From Phytoseiulus persimilis (taxonomy: Eukaryota; Arthropoda; Arachnida; Mesostigmata; Phytoseiidae): a stretch of 64,000 nt of DNA. The notes beneath the pieces were generated by a model. It was not told the origin of the DNA, did not search any database, and worked only from the letters and a program-made list of their open reading frames with translations. Below, one piece after another: positions 13,660 to 25,600 of this stretch (position 1 is its first letter; every line of letters begins with the position of its first letter). The stretch covers positions 18,968,745 through 19,032,744 of the forward strand of contig CM075102.1 in assembly GCA_037576195.1 (NCBI GenBank), given 5' to 3'. The translations under genes and the position numbers were made by a program.

Positions 13660-16097
13660 GCTCTGAGTTGGCTCCGATCGTGTCGGAGCGAAACTTTTGC
13701 CTACATGGTTTTTGACGTAGGCTTCTCTTGTAAAAAATGTTTAATAGTCTCCTCCAGGGTAATGTAGTGCATGTTGGTCACAATAGCCGTTTCTTCGCTT
13801 GTGACCGGATAATGGGCGAAGGATGATTCGCTTGAGGACAGAGGGTCGATGATACTGTTCACGATGTCATCCAGTATTTCAATGTTCCACTGCGTGTAGG
13901 AATTTCGTTTTCGGGCCGATTCGATTGACTGTTCGCGGAGTTGAAACCGAACAGCTATCCGATTGTTGATATATTTCTCTCATGGGGTGATTACAGCTGT
14001 TTCGATGCTTAAGGTATTCAATACGTTTGCCGTTTCGATTCGGAACGGTGTTCGAATTTCCACCAATCGTGATGGCTGAAAATGCTATAACTCATTTGCC
14101 ATAACTTCTGAATCTCAGTTTCCAACCTATATGGAAACTATTGAACGCGAGTCCGAGCTTTGAAGGAAAGACATCGGCACCGAGAGAAAGATTCGATTCC
14201 CACTGGGTCCACTGTCAATTTGACTTCGGGTGCGTAGCATTGGTAGACCGTGATTTCGTCGCCGCTTGAGATCAGTGTTCGAGCTCTCCGCCCTTAGCGG
14301 TTAGTTTCGCGAAGAATATAGGAGTTTTTGACGGAATCTTTCTAGTTCACTGAGTATCGCTCTGGCTTTTCCGATCCCGTGTCACGTTCGGCCACAGTTT
14401 TGAGCGTTCTGATGAGCAGAAAGTCCGCTAGATCGTCTGAGAAGTCCACATGCATACACCTCCAGTCATTCGAACAAGCCCGGCTTTGTTCATCGTCGAG
14501 AGATTCTTTCTGGTCAATATACATCTTATCAGAAATCGCGTTCAGGAGGAAAATCAGAAGATTTCTTGTGCCACTAACGCTCAGTAGTTTTGTTCAATTG
14601 GAAGCGAGAGGAGTGATTCTTCGAAAAAATTGTTGAAACAGTTGAATTGTGGAACACATGGAAAAACACGCTGGAAAACCTATTCATATCATGGATACTC
14701 CTCTTGTCGCTTCTCATTCATCAGAGCCGTCACCGAGGTGTAGAGCGGGGTGTGGAGATGGAATTTCCACGCTATGGAATTTTGACGTCAATTCTTCGTA
14801 ATTCCCGCACTGCTATTGAAGTTGAGCAGAAGAGAGCATCTGTGACGGTTTATCGAGTAGGTAGCGATTGAGCACCGTTCGCCTCAGTCTGCGTCGCCCA
14901 CAATGTGCGTTCTCCGTGTCTGCCGTGAAATTCGTTTAACAAATACGCGCTGCAAGTTCGATTCGCAAATGTGGCGTTCTCATCGCCGGTTTCTGAATAT
15001 TCATGATAGGAATCGGAGATTGCTTCCACGGAGATCTGAAACATAGCTCGAAAGCCACGAAAATGGGGTCCGCGATCAACTGGAAGTGACTGACCAAGAG
15101 AATGTCACTCAGGATTCTTCAGAAGGACTCTCTGATTCGACTTTTTCTTACATATATGAGGGAATACTAGTGCTCAGTCAAATTCCGTTGAGTGCACTGA
15201 ACATCGGTTGTCGCGGAAGTGATAATTTGGGAGGATGTAGTTGGGCTACTCTGATAATCATTGTAATATATATGAGAATGATGGAAACAGACAAATGAGA
15301 AGGGAATGGTAGAGTCCAACCAATTAAATAAAAGAATGTCGAATGTGTGTAGTAAGCTCTCCAAGAGGTTCAGTGTGCTGATCTCCCGATATTGTGTCTG
15401 ATTCTAAAGACATTTATCTACAGACTTTTGTCCCAGGTTTGCGGATTTTTACTCCCGAGCCTAGCTCTCGTCCCGCGAATCGCTCTCCTCAAAGCAGGCC
15501 TCTCGTGGAAATGCATTTTAATTTATTCACATCAGGCTAATCAGTCTTCGTTCGAGTCCCATTATCGATTTCTGACGGAGTGTACTTCGATTCCACCAGC
15601 TAATACTACCAAGTCGAATATATTAGATCATTACACGAAGGTCGGACTCCAGGTCGTATTTACATGATTCATCTCAGGGATCGAGGACGAACGATAGCAG
15701 ACACTACAATTCCTCACGAGTGTATCAGTCGATCGTCCAGAGAGTCGCGGGCGCAGCTCCGCTATCAGCTTATTCCACAGTTCTTCCTTCTTCTTTCCGC
15801 AGATGAGTGCAAAACGGAGCGCACCGCTGCATTCCCTCCTCCCCTACCAACGCCACCGTTCCCAGCTACTGAAAGAACTTCCATCTTGGGGCTACCCTGA
15901 GTTTCAACGAGGCTAGTTTCGTCAATTCCTTCTCTCAATAAACTCCAACTCGGATCTCACTAGTATTTACAGCGCTATTGCGGAAAACATGACCGGAGTC
16001 GTTAAGTACGGGAAAAACAATCAATCGATTGATCGGCCGCTACGAGATTCGGGCTGTGGGGAAGACCTAAACACTAAAATTATTGTCTATTTTGACT
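13660..16097. other. Region without a supported gene
   Basis: No open frame here has protein-like composition with matching splice sites. The stretch separates the 3' ends of two convergent genes: the zinc-finger gene on + and the helical gene on -. A T-rich segment on the plus strand at 15518-15524 reads AATAAA-like on the minus strand and could serve the 3' UTR of the gene ending at 16098. It lies about 570 bases past the stop, so this is only a possibility. Confidence 0.4.
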
Positions 16098-17673
16098 TCA
16101 CAATTTATGAGCTCCCAATCGCTGCAAATCTTCTTCGTCACTCGAATAGTCCCTTCCGGCCGCCCGTTGTTCCTCGAGAGGCGGCACCACCGGTTCAACT
16201 CTTCTCGCTGGTCTCAACCGGACATCGTTCGAGGTAGTATCGTGCTCGTATGGGAGTCCTGTGGCTGGATCGTAGTATCCAGGAGTATACGGCGGCGGAG
16301 GCTCGTCTGGGGGGAAAGAATACCGTGACTCGGTGAATTTTCCCATGATTCTGGATTCATGAACTATCTAGTTGAGACTCTTCCGATTTAGCTGCCAGGT
16401 CGTTTCAGCGCTTTTCTAGAAGGGAAGAGCGTGGTGGGTCGAACCTGGGGAAGGATTACTCACCGACGCCGTGCGGTACCAGCTTGTACTTCAGCGCATG
16501 GTATTTATCGAGTCTGTTCTTCGCTTTGTGGACGGCTTGCTTGGTGAAACCCCCGCCAGTGTACTTCAGCTCGTGAATCGCGGTGTCCTGAACGTCTGGT
16601 AGTGCCTGCACCACCTCCTTCTGAGCATCAAAAATGATCGCCATTTTATGGGCCATTTCTATGTAGCCGTCGCTCAGTTTCGTTAATCCCTCCTTCAGGC
16701 GAATCAGCTTGCAAACTTCATTTTCCTGCATTTTCTCTACAGCTTCGAACTGAGCCAAATCTTTGGCCCGCTCGGCGTCGGACAGCTTCATCTCCATGCT
16801 CATCATCTCCTCTACTGTTGCTTTCTGTAAGGATGGGTGAGTTAGAATCCTTGACACGAGATTCCACGGTTGCGGAAAGGGGGGGGGGAGAAGTTTTTTC
16901 TTCCTGGCATCTCCCAACGGAATCTGGGGATTGGCACCTTGGCAATCTTCTTTATTTCTTTCTTGATCTTGTACTCTCTCTGTTCGGCCTGAGCGAGGTT
17001 CGCTCTCGCCGAGTCCACGACCTTCTCGCCTTCGAGTATCATTTCGTACTGATGTCGGAAGGCTTTCAAATTCTCTGAAATTCAGGTGGAAAGTCATGAG
17101 TCTCGCCGCTCGCAATCACAGACCGAGAGACCAAAGCGGTCGGTTATCGTATGATATCGACCACTCACCTAAGAAATCTTTCTGAGAATCTGCCCAGAAA
17201 TTGTGCAGTTCGTTTATCTGTTCCATTACGTCTTGAACCGCTCTGTTTTCATCCGTATGCGACCACACCATCATGTCTTGAGCCACTGCGGAGGGGAAAG
17301 TGTCCATGAGAATCGTGAAGATGGTTCCTTCAGAGCTCAGGTCGAGAGCTCGAGCTCCATAACGAATGCTTTCTCGCTAGTCTTTCTTGCGAACGCTTCC
17401 TTGTTGGGTGTTCGCCAACGGTCATGCGTCCGTTGACGGTCCCCGAAGACGTTGGCGCGTACATCCAGCGGCGGCCGTTGGCTGCAAGCGATCAGCACGA
17501 AGACAACCGCCGCCGGGAGTGAGACAGGGATCTTTGAACTCACCAGCAGTTTGAGCGTTCTGGAAACTCCGCATCCCGACCCGCATGTCTCTCAGTCCGG
17601 AAATGACCAAAGCGAGGTCCGTGTGTCCTGAGTTCATGGACTTGAGACGGACGCCACTCCTGCACGCGTACAT
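16098..17673 (-). CDS. Helix-rich BAR-like protein with Pro-rich tail
   Basis: Five minus-strand exons keep phase: 17544-17659 (to 17673 if the in-frame ATG there is the start), 17169-17327, 16938-17074, 16464-16824 and 16098-16363 (TGA at 16098). Donors are GTGAGT-type except GTGCCA after 16938. The acceptor of the last exon (ACTAGATAG) is weak but is the one that keeps phase. The product is about 345 residues. Roughly the first 270 are long amphipathic, charged helices (for example QREYKIKKEIKKIAK and KLSDAERAKDLAQ) with the heptad look of a BAR/AH dimerisation domain that binds curved membranes. A GGGF turn precedes a last helix. The tail holds a Pro/Tyr-rich run (PPDEPPPPYTP) suited to SH3 or WW binding, then an acidic serine patch (SSDEED). 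The BAR assignment is inference from helix pattern; I do not recognise the orthologue. A few N-terminal residues may be missing. Confidence 0.75.
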
Positions 17674-18842
17674 CGAAATTAAAGGTCAATGATTATTCTT
17701 GTGAAATTTATCAGTAATTGGAAAAATGTTCTCCTCGACACCAAACCACAAGTGATGAAGACGTTCGCGAGGGTTTTGAGGTCTTTTGGTCGGCAGGAAG
17801 AGCTGCCGGGAGCAAAGTAACTATTCCCGAGACGGAATCACGCCCCGAAGCGCGCCACATACAGTGAGCACACGAGCCATTCAGAAAAAATTGTTCATTC
17901 ACATGAATGAGAGCCGAACGACTCCAAGGGCTGAATAGGCTGTTTTGAGCATTGACACGCTTCGCTCCACAGACGTGACCGAACTTTTACGTCAACATGT
18001 GGCGTTGTGGGCTTCCACCGCTTTGAGAGATCACAGATATATCACAACGGACACGGATCCATCATCGTGATCGAACATCTAATTCGATCCCCATTCGTAT
18101 CTCAGTCTAGCTCCATTTCCACTTCATTTCAACGAGCGTGAGAGGGGAGGAACTCCCGGAGAAAACTTATTGGAAGAACCCTGATCTTCGGAGAAATTGC
18201 ACTGGATGGATCGGAAATTTTGTCCACCTTGCTTTGCTAGGAAACTCACCTGCGGATCGCTCTTGTTGCCTTCTCCATGCTTCCGAACCTGAATCAAGCT
18301 CCCACTCCGAGATCACTGGCACGTCTTACGACTCCTACAAGAGAAAAGGATCTTACAAGTCAGTGTTGCGAGGGCACCAGATGAGCACAATCAGCGTCAT
18401 CTCAGCTCTGGCGCTTCCTCTCTCCATCTGCCGGTGGACCGCCCCGAGCCGAGCAGAGTTCAGGGCAGATTATGCTCGTACGAAGTACAACGGGACTTGT
18501 TCTCGGGAGCTCCAACCAGGACTTGTCCGCACAAAGTTCAGCCGGTTCTTTTTTGCCCAATCCATCAGCTCTATCTCCGCCACTTTGTGAGGGCATGCTC
18601 TGAATACACATGCTCGACGTCCGTATGGCCTTGAGAGATCTCGATGCATCTCATAATCAAGCCGGTTATATTTGGCCATTAGAGTGGTTCCGAGAAAATC
18701 GATTCAAGACTCCGATACCGACGTAACAGTCCCTCGCAAAGGTGAGCAGAACGAACGGTTCGGTGTCGACACTTGGAGTGAGCCAAAGAAGAGTCACGCA
18801 CGAGTCATGAGAAGTTCAGCGAGCCCTTGACAAACTCCCCAC

Positions 18843-18917
18843 GGGCATTTTAGAGTGACGAAAGAGTGAGGGAGGTCTATTCCCCCTCGCGTCACTCCCG
18901 TCACTCAAATATGCCCC
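18843..18917. repeat. Imperfect inverted repeat (fold-back), arms ~33-36 bp
   Basis: The left arm (18843-18875, starting GGGCATTTTAGAGTGACG) and the right arm (18882-18917, ending GTCACTCAAATATGCCCC) are imperfect reverse complements separated by only about six bases. The transcript or single strand would form a hairpin. This could be a small MITE remnant. No terminal duplication is obvious. Confidence 0.65.
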
Positions 18918-19750
18918 TCATTGACGAAAGATGAGAGAGTATCATCACTACAGGGTTAATTTTCCATCTATCCGGCGGGGAGTGGAACCGTTCCAAGGAC
19001 TTCAAGGATCTCTGACTGAACATTCAAAGCACCGGTTGGAACATAGCACACTTCGCAAAATCCGAACTTCCGTCGAGTTTCAAGTGTTTTGGGTGTTGGA
19101 AGTTCATATTCCATCCGAATCGTCAGGCGAGCTTGGGTTTCCTGCCACCGATCCCTCGATGATCCGTCTCAGATTACTCATTCAAACTTGCGGATATTCT
19201 CCCGGAAATCTAGAATTACCCAACCAATGGGCACCATGAATATTTTGTTCCTTAGTGGAGTCGCAGCTGGCAGAACTCGAGTTTGTTTCCAGATGAGTTT
19301 GTGTTCCGCGCGACTTTTGTCGATTTGAGCTCAGAATCAATGATCTGTCATTTGAATCGCTCCCCAGACGATCACTTCAAGAATGACTCGTCCTTTCTCT
19401 TTCTGCCGCAGGTATGAGAGTTCGCGGAGAGCTGGGCGTTAGCACGCTCCCGTGAAATGCGGAACGGGTTCGAGCAGGGTTGCTTTGCTCCGAAACCGCA
19501 CTAATCATGGGGCATGATGAAAGCTCCTAATCTGAGCCTCTCAGAATGATCTCCTCTTTAGAGCGGAACGAAACAGTGACTCCCACCCATTAGGTTGACT
19601 AGCGAAACGACGGTTCTCCATTACGGAGGTAAAAAAGTCGTATTGTGGAGCCACCAGCCTCCTCATTTCGCGTGCGCAGTGTCGTATGACATGTGACATC
19701 TTGTAGGGAGGTCGGGATCCGCGAACGCCGACAGCTCGAAACTGATGATC

Positions 19751-19953
19751 CTCGAGTAGACATCATTTTCCGTAGTACGGAGTACGGCAATGGAATTTCC
19801 GTACCGGCCAAGTACGGCAATTCAATTTCCGTACTTCCTGATACGGAAATTCATTTTCGCCGCCCCGGTACGGAAAATGAATTGCCGTACTGGGCTGGTA
19901 CGGAAATTCAATTGCCGTATTCCGTACTACGGAATATGATGTCTATCCTCGAG
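19751..19953. repeat. ~200-bp palindrome built from five ~21-bp near-palindromes
   Basis: The outer ends are inverted copies of each other (CTCGAGTAGACATCAT at the left, ATGATGTCTATCCTCGAG at the right), flanking inverted GTAGTACGG / CCGTACTAC blocks. Inside sit five copies of a unit of the form TACGGnAATTnAATTnCCGTA (some degenerate), starting near 19783, 19813, 19842, 19869 and 19899, so the spacing is 27-30 bases. The centre of dyad is near 19850-19865. The whole element can fold on itself, and each unit is also nearly self-complementary. A fold-back or MITE-type element is the simplest reading. A short array of dimeric protein-binding sites is the alternative. Confidence 0.75.
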
Positions 19954-20639
19954 AATTCCTGGATATCCAGGTTTTTGGAGGAATATCGCGGCGATTCCGG
20001 GAACCGTTGTCAGCAGATTACAGTCGCGATTTTCGAGAACCAACTTGCGGCTCGTCCACATGGGCTGCGGAGCGCGCTCGATCGGACGTTTCTTCCGCTC
20101 ATGAGATTCGACAACGATTAGATTCTTCACAAGGAATCGTAAAACAGCTCGATGTGCTCGGCAGCGAGCCAAGAGTTCTCCATGCCTATTCGAATGTATG
20201 GCAGCTACTTCTATCGAGAAAGCATGCACCTTTCGATCGGTTATCACTTGGTACCAGCACAGTGGACGAGTTAAAGAAGTACACTGAATGCATCTCGAGA
20301 ACTTCACCGCGAGGAATGCTACCGCGGCATTGACTCGGAGCGACAGCCGGCCCGGAGCTCGTGCTCTGTTCGGAGTCTGGGATGCGGCTCTTTAAAAGAC
20401 GCACACATAGTCAGCTCGGTAGCCGCTTCGAGCGAACGTTCGGTACCACAGAGCGTACGTATCAAGCTAGAGATTACCATTGGCAGCTGAGCGGCTATCC
20501 GGGCACCGACTGAGAATCCTAAACTTGAGTTCAACTAATCACCGGTTTCGATAAACGTTAACGCGCTCGACTGAGAGGTCGCTAGCTTGTTCGCGAACGA
20601 GCGAGAAGAAGGAACTCCGTCGGAGTTGTTGATGTTGCT

Positions 20640-20715
20640 CCGCTTGCTGGCTGCCCGGTCGACTGGCTGGCTGGCTAACTCACTCTCTCACTCGCTCGCT
20701 CGACTGGTTGCTTGC
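20640..20715. repeat. Low-complexity CTGG / CTCG run
   Basis: Short tandem runs of GGCTGGCTGGCT, then CTCACTCTCTCACTCGCTCGCTCG, make a degenerate microsatellite. Similar CTCG and GTCA runs recur near 55.98 kb. They carry no coding signal. Confidence 0.6.
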
Positions 20716-22646
20716 TGTACCCCAGCGAAACTAGATGCACAGAAAGGCCACGCTCATCGAGCCGCACTAGATGCCCGTCGCGCGAAAGAATGAACCGTCA
20801 CTCCGGGCCCTTCTCTTGGCACTGCTGTGGCTCCTGCTTTCGAAATCGATGCGCTCCGAGAGTCGGACGATTGCAGGAAAAACCCGACCGACTCCCAGAT
20901 TGCTGCTCACCGTCATGAAATCTGTGCCCCTGGATAGTCTTCGAGCACGTGTCGAAACGTTGTCGAGGTCTCTGGCGCAGGACGGCAACCATTGAGACCC
21001 TATCAATAGCCTGATTCAAAGTCATGCACGAGCCTTCCCTTGCATTCGTAACCGTTTTAGTGGTTTGAAGCATCGATCGTCAGGAACAACGCCGTTCAAT
21101 CCAAGCCCGTTCCCTTGGTTCGACGAAATTCAAGACCCATTTTACTTCTGACGTTGCTGGGAGGTAGAATTTACTCACGTGTTGTTCCCATCTGTCACAG
21201 ATGTCTGATTGAGTCCCTTCCTCCGAGGGTTCTGTCAGTTCAACGGGAATCTCCGCAGGTCGAGCAGGTTCTCATGATGTCATGGACGGGCGGAAGCAGT
21301 TGTCGTCGTATCTTCCCAGCTCATTCCTTACCCCACTAGATAGCCACTTTAGAGGACCTCGGCTCTTCGCGAGTCAGCATGATGGGTGAATCAGGAGTAA
21401 CTGTTCCAGCGGAGGCTTGTTGGCGGCGGGAAGGGAGCCGCTCTTGGCAGGTTTTCTGGAGCAATGTCATTTTAGACAATTCCGTCTTTCGGGGCGGCAT
21501 AATTGAGGGGGAGAGCAACAATAAGTGCCCAGTGGCTACTAACGATTTCGGGGGCTTCAGGAAAGCCATCGTGGTCTGCATGGAATCCTAAACATGAAAG
21601 ACAAGGGTGAAATAAAGTGCCTTGCCGAGGACAGCGAGGTATAGAAGTTTAGTGGCAACGATGAGACCTGCATTGTAATACTGCATTGCGATTCAATGTC
21701 GTTCGATCGGGGCGGAGTGCGAGTTTTTTTGTGGTAAATTCAGGAACAAGCTCGATATCCACCCGATCATTGATGGTAAGAGGGCGGGATGAACCGAACG
21801 AACTCAAATAGTCGTAGGTCCTCACAGGGAGGATGACGAGTCTCAGATTGAGAATTGTACACCTCTACGACGGAATTGACGAACTGATTTTGACTCAGTC
21901 CGGTCTCTGACTGGATGATTTCGATTCGCTCATCGTATTTCCGCTCAAGAAGAGCTAACCCGAAAGTTATCCCTGAGAGATGAGGTCTCCGAACTTTGTC
22001 AACCTGGGAACATTCTGTGCCTCAACGGATCCATCACCATTGGCGTTGATGAGTTACACCGCGACCTGAAGCTCTCCTACATGTTCCAAGATTGGCTTCG
22101 TGTACCCTTGGGCAGTCATGGCGCGCACCCCCACAGGTAAGCATCCACGTGTTCCCGTCTGCTGTCCTACGTAAAGCCTCCGAAATCATTCGCAGTCGAT
22201 CAAGATGCAGGCGAAGCCCGCTCTGCCGGATATCATCGTTACCCGAAGGCTCCGAGTCAACAAAGCGGGCAGCCAGACATTCCATGAGGAAATGCCCCAA
22301 TCGGTCGATGCGATCACGCGGTTGGCTCAGCTACGAAGCTAACAGATATGGGGTCGAATTCTCGCATCTGCGTGGTAAGTCGATGTCATGATGATGAGAA
22401 TAGGTATGAGACGGAAAGGGACTCGTCCTGGCCATCGGTGCCGACACCAAGCAATCGAGTGGCGAAACTGAGGTCGGATCGACGGCAGCGGGAGGAAAGT
22501 CAGCTTCGGCAAGTCCAAGACCAACGTGGGGCTCGGCGTTCGGACCCTTACCCTCCGGAACTCTCCACCGCTGCCGCCGTCGAGGGTGTTCGGCCTCACA
22601 CTGGCGCAGATGCGTGCGCAGGGCCTGGTTAAGGCTGTCTGTGTTC

Positions 22647-25600
22647 ATGACAATGGCGGCCTACGGAGCCACGAGAGGTTCGGCCCGAAAAAAGGCTTTC
22701 CGACGGGCTATTGTGCTCTGTGCGGTCGTGGCTACCTTCTGGGTAACGGATTTCTACTCCACCTGGAAACAAGCCGAAAATCCAGGTATGAAACTGGGTC
22801 GGGGTTCGTTTCCCGGCACAGCGAAACGTTCGAATCTGGACTGGAGAGAGTGGATTCGAATACGTTGGCGTTTTCAGTTTTCGCTGAGTTTTTCCCGCGG
22901 ATGATTCCGACTAGAAGTTTCCAGCCGAGTGCGAAGAAGGCCCTCGAAGGAGAATTTGAGAACCGCTCCTTGAGTTAGAGTCAATCCACTCCGGACGTCA
23001 CGGTTGAGCGTGAATGAACAGGGGGAAAAACCGTTAGCGAAGTGACCTCGAAGTCATCGAGATCAGATGGGGAAACGTTCCCGTTTTCGGCGGGGCTGGA
23101 GGGGAAGGGAAGAGAATGATTCGCATCCGTGAAATCTTCTTTGCGGATCCGGCTCACCACGATCAGATGGAATCTCGAGTCTAGGAGTAACCTTCAACGC
23201 TGCAAAGACGATACTACATGTGTATTGGACGGAGGCGACTTGGCGCTACGCACGTATTTTCGCGTTGACCACGCGCAGAGAGTACCAAGCGATCCTCGCG
23301 TGAAACGGAGGTTCGCCCTTTGGGAGAGCTGAACATGAGGAAAACCCTCTCGCGACGGGTATCGAGCCAGTCGGAGTTCATCACTCCGCCTGCTGACTGC
23401 ATCGCGAATTCCCTCCGAGAGCTGGCCTTTACAGGACCCCGCAATTCCAATACCTCTGTTTGCAGCGGCATGAAAGTGAACCATTTGCCTCAATCAATCG
23501 CCTCAAGCTCAGCTCATTCCGGAGGACCACGAGAAAGCGCTCTCTCCTTTTTTAGATCCGAGCTGTCGAATCACATCTGCATATCACTTCGTGGAGGAGT
23601 TCAATATTGTATCGCATTCGACTTCAATGAATGACGTTTCCTGATGCAGTTGTCTCTGTCATCGCTGGACCGTGAAGGGCTACCAAGCTCTGCGCTCTCA
23701 TCAGGCTGCTGAGTTGTTTGAGTCACAACCCGAATCACGGATTCCGTGGGGTTGAAAAGTTGAGCATTATGCATAACGCATGCACGACACGCACAGCCCC
23801 GAGCCAGTAACAGGAGGGCTGCGATCCTCTCACTCGAGACAGATCCATGACCGCCCCCAATTCACTACGTCCGCGACAGTTCGCACTTTCAGGTCTTGAA
23901 ACCCACTCGCGGCAGTAGCTCCCGACCGGGAACGCACATGTATTGTGGCCTCCTGGTCATTTACCTCGGCGTCCTCGTCGGAAAGGTAAAGGAAGAGAAC
24001 GTTCTGTAATAACAAGCGAACGACTGCTTTACAGAACACTCCGTGACCCAATGGCACAGTCGGGAGCTGCTGAGCGAAACTGCGAATGGCACCGCCAAAG
24101 CCAACACAAAAGATTCTTCAAATCAAGGAAAAGGAAGTCAAAATGAAAAATCTCCCGGAAGCGAAAAAAGCCCGACGAAGTCTCCCGAGCACAAATCAAC
24201 ATCTGGGCCGGCCTCGAAAACTCCAACAGCCGCGGCGGATGACGCCAAAGCGAAATCTCCGCATAACACGACCAAAGCTTCGACCACGACTCCGAAACCG
24301 TCCTGGACACCGACTACTAGACATCCGCGTCACAGGATTCACCCTACCAAGCCCAACGAAACCTGTCTGAAAGCTGGTAAGACCTCGAGGCAGCAGAGTT
24401 TCCTGCTGTTTCAGGAGGAGGACAGCTTTCCTCCTGAGCTCGCCTCACGGAGAATGACTCTTAGCTTTTTCCTCGGGTCGGAACGTAGCTCGAGACGATT
24501 ACACGAGGGAGACGGATGCTCCTAATAGACCTACGGACGTAGTAACTTGCCATAACTACGTGTCAATCTGTTGATGAGTAGAGCAGAACCGAAGACGGTC
24601 AGACTCGGTGCCGCCTAACGCGCCTCATGAACCGTGTCGACAAGGACTACCTTCCAGAAAACGATGTCGATAAGGGCTGATCCAAGCTGATCGAGGTGAC
24701 ATCGCGAACGAATCCTCCACTTGATTGTTTGATCTGTCATACGTCCCTCGGAAAGTGTTTTGCGTTCCCCGAGAACGAGATAGTTTTGTCCGGCACAATT
24801 GGGAAATCTGTGCCGACAGGTTTTGCTCTGAAAGCTTTTGAGACCACCTCGTTGACGATGCTCTATCATTCCTCGATCGCGTCTGGATTCTGAAGAAAAT
24901 CGATCCGATTTCTCATGAGCGAGACCTGCCGAGGCCTGTTCGAGCAGGGGTTCACCAAACGTCTGCATCAGTGCGAGCTGAGTACTTCGAACCGACTCGC
25001 GCGCTTTAATTGCGGTCCAGAAACCGTTCTGAGGTTCGAACTCGTCGTGAATGAATTGCTCCCAGATGACGCGATCGGGGATTGTGAACGGTTTCTGAAA
25101 AAACATGTTTCATGGTGTGTTTTTCCACAGCTGCAAAAACCGACAGCTGTCCCGCTTTGCTGCCGAGCCTGAATAGGAATCGATTGTCGACACAAAAGAC
25201 GCCGACCGGACCGAGTCCTAAACGCAGCGACCAATTGATTCATAGCGCTTATTATGCTCGGTCGAGTGTTCCAACGCTGGCTGAATTATTGACAGACAAA
25301 TCAAGTGAGGTCGAGCGAAACGTTTTGGGGTCACGTGCAAAATCCACGAGGAAACCGTTACCGACCACTTAGACGCGTTCGTGTTGCTAAGTATGGAGCC
25401 CATCGGGCCCCGTTTCGGCGAAGTCAGTCCTCCCCGTCTGGAAACGAAAAGGAATCGAGTCACATCTCGCTCGTTCACTCACTCACTGTTTCTTCGTTTT
25501 GCAGCGTTCCATGAATTCCCACCAGATTTATTCTCGCACCGAGCTCGAGCACGGGGTGCTGTTCTTATACACATGGCGGTTGCCATTTACTTGTTTTACG

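Larger units (their letters stand above)
17700..22640. other. Gene-free region with inverted-repeat elements
   Basis: No coding exon is supported in nearly 5 kb. The stretch holds two fold-back structures (18843-18917 and 19751-19953) and a low-complexity CTGG/CTCG run near 20.65-20.71 kb. It lies between two divergently transcribed genes: the helix-rich gene on minus and the exchanger on plus. It should therefore contain both promoters, though I see no clear TATA element close to either start. Confidence 0.45.

Noticed and set aside
13729-13745. AT-rich word after the zinc-finger gene as a poly(A) signal
   Set aside because: It reads GTAAAAAATG rather than AATAAA or ATTAAA, so it is not supportable.
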